Assembly (NCBI GenBank): GCA_004283105.1
Contig: SHLN01000133.1
Location: 1-7,294, forward strand
From: Acidimicrobiia bacterium
GTDB taxonomy: Bacteria > Actinomycetota > Acidimicrobiia > Spongiisociales > SHLN01
DNA: 7,294 nucleotides
Direction: 5' to 3'
The translations under genes were made by a program, and so were the position numbers. Each line of letters starts with the position of its first letter. Within the stretch, counting starts at the first letter, position 1. The notes beneath the pieces were generated by a model that was not told the origin of the DNA, ran no database searches, and saw only the letters and a list, made by a program, of their open reading frames with translations. This document shows, one piece after another, positions 6,750 through 7,294 of this stretch.

Positions 6750-7294
6750 ATGCGCGGTACCGGATATGCCATTGGCGAGATCCTCATCTTCCTGGCGATA
6801 GCCGCCATCATCGGCTTCCTCATCGGATGGGTCGTCTTCTACCGGCGACCCGACAAGGGCTCGAGCCAGCTTTCGCCCGTCAATCCGAACCATGTGCGTC
6901 GTCTCGAGGAGCGATCCAAGGCCGTGGACGCCAAATTGGTTCGCATCGAGAAGCGGGCAAGCGCCTTGCTCGCTCTGCTCTCGAAGGCTCCTCGCCCGGA
7001 CGGAGCCGGTGAACAACCAGCCTCCGTGGCGCCCGATGCCGTGATCGCACCGGCGGCCGCCGCCCCCGTTGCCAAAGCCACCGACGAGGCCGAAGACGCC
7101 GCCACCGAAGCCACCGACGAGGCCGCCACCACGGCCCGCCTGATCGAGCTGACCAAGAAGGCGCTCGAGGAGAGACATCCCGAGGGCACTACCCAGCGCT
7201 TCAACCAGGTGCGCCACCCCGGCTGCGTGCGCGCCGAGTTCGCGGTCGAGGGCGGCTTGGACAGCGACCTAGCCGTCGGGCTGTTCGCCGAGGC
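6750..7294 (+). CDS. membrane-anchored coiled-coil protein running into a catalase-like domain (3' end outside window)
   Basis: 181 codons are visible and the frame is open to the window edge. A short N-terminus precedes one membrane helix (about 9-31), ending in RR at 32-33, so the C-terminal part is probably cytoplasmic. A charged coiled coil follows (about 48-78: RRLEERSKAVDAKL and VRIEKRASALLALL), then a Pro/Ala-rich linker (79-108) and an acidic Ala/Thr/Glu stretch (109-128) with an 11-residue repeat. From about residue 131 the character changes: LIELTKKALEERHPEGT, then HPGCVRAEF (156-164) and LDSDLAVGLFAE (170-181). This pattern resembles the start of catalase-like haem proteins of the y4iL/SrpA type, which continue with a Y.a.iRFSNG motif that would lie beyond the edge. 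The catalase-like call is from memory of the family pattern and rests on about 45 residues. It is probably co-transcribed with the ArfA-like gene. The alternative is an unrelated domain or an assembly join. Confidence 0.7.
   Translation, partial: MRGTGYAIGEILIFLAIAAIIGFLIGWVVFYRRPDKGSSQLSPVNPNHVRRLEERSKAVDAKLVRIEKRASALLALLSKAPRPDGAGEQPASVAPDAVIAPAAAAPVAKATDEAEDAATEATDEAATTARLIELTKKALEERHPEGTTQRFNQVRHPGCVRAEFAVEGGLDSDLAVGLFAE
7075..7125 (+). repeat. in-frame 33-bp period repeat encoding ATDEA-type 11-residue units
   Basis: An 18-base sequence (AAGCCACCGACGAGGCCG) occurs at 7075-7092 and again at 7108-7125. The 33-base offset equals 11 codons, so both copies read ATDEA. Residues 110-120 and 121-131 form two consecutive units. 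The 11-residue period and Ala/Thr/Glu/Asp content fit an amphipathic helix or hendecad linker between the coiled coil and the C-terminal domain. Confidence 0.8.

Noticed and set aside
6738..7217. A 159-codon minus-strand open frame, Gly-rich, opposite the final gene.
   Set aside because: The plus-strand frame has a good ribosome binding site, a clean membrane helix, a coiled coil and family-like C-terminal sequence. The minus frame is low-complexity glycine from GCC-rich codons.

Overview
The window looks like chromosomal DNA from a high-GC actinobacterium, most plausibly an uncultured Acidimicrobiia-type lineage. This is inferred from the GC-rich third codon positions, GTG starts, a Thr/Ser/Pro-rich extracytoplasmic linker, and an envelope protein built like mycobacterial ArfA (membrane anchor, BON-like repeats, OmpA C-terminal domain). 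No tRNA, rRNA, insertion sequence, CRISPR array or integrase was seen. Taxonomy is an inference, not a readout.

Layout. Positions 1-1549 (minus) hold nearly all of an AMP-forming acyl-CoA ligase of the 4-coumarate:CoA ligase type; its stop codon lies just outside the left edge. Positions 1550-1749 are a structured spacer. It holds a -10-like box for the ligase, two oppositely oriented arrays of related 7-bp repeats, and two perfect tandem hairpins just after the stop codon of the next gene. Positions 1750-3195 (minus) encode an HD-GYP cyclic-di-GMP phosphodiesterase-type protein. Positions 3192-5168 (minus) encode a HEAT-repeat protein that overlaps the HD-GYP gene by an ATGA junction, so the two form a translationally coupled pair. 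Both begin with the same N-terminal domain, with landmark residues at identical positions. Positions 5169-5382 are a divergent promoter region. Rightward, positions 5383-6741 encode the ArfA-like BON/OmpA protein, followed 8 bp later by an open-ended gene from 6750. That gene has an N-terminal membrane helix, a coiled coil, an acidic Ala/Thr/Glu repeat, and then what appears to be the start of a catalase-like (y4iL/SrpA-type) domain.

How the genes may work together. The leftward HEAT/HD-GYP pair looks like a cyclic-di-GMP signalling unit in which the HEAT protein is a scaffold or partner that shares its sensor/dimerisation module with the phosphodiesterase. The rightward pair looks like an envelope unit: a peptidoglycan-binding anchored protein plus a membrane-tethered catalase-like protein. 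The most unusual items are the shared-domain operon, the membrane/coiled-coil/catalase-like architecture, and the inverted heptamer arrays. Long open frames antisense to the left-hand genes are by-products of codon bias and are not annotated.
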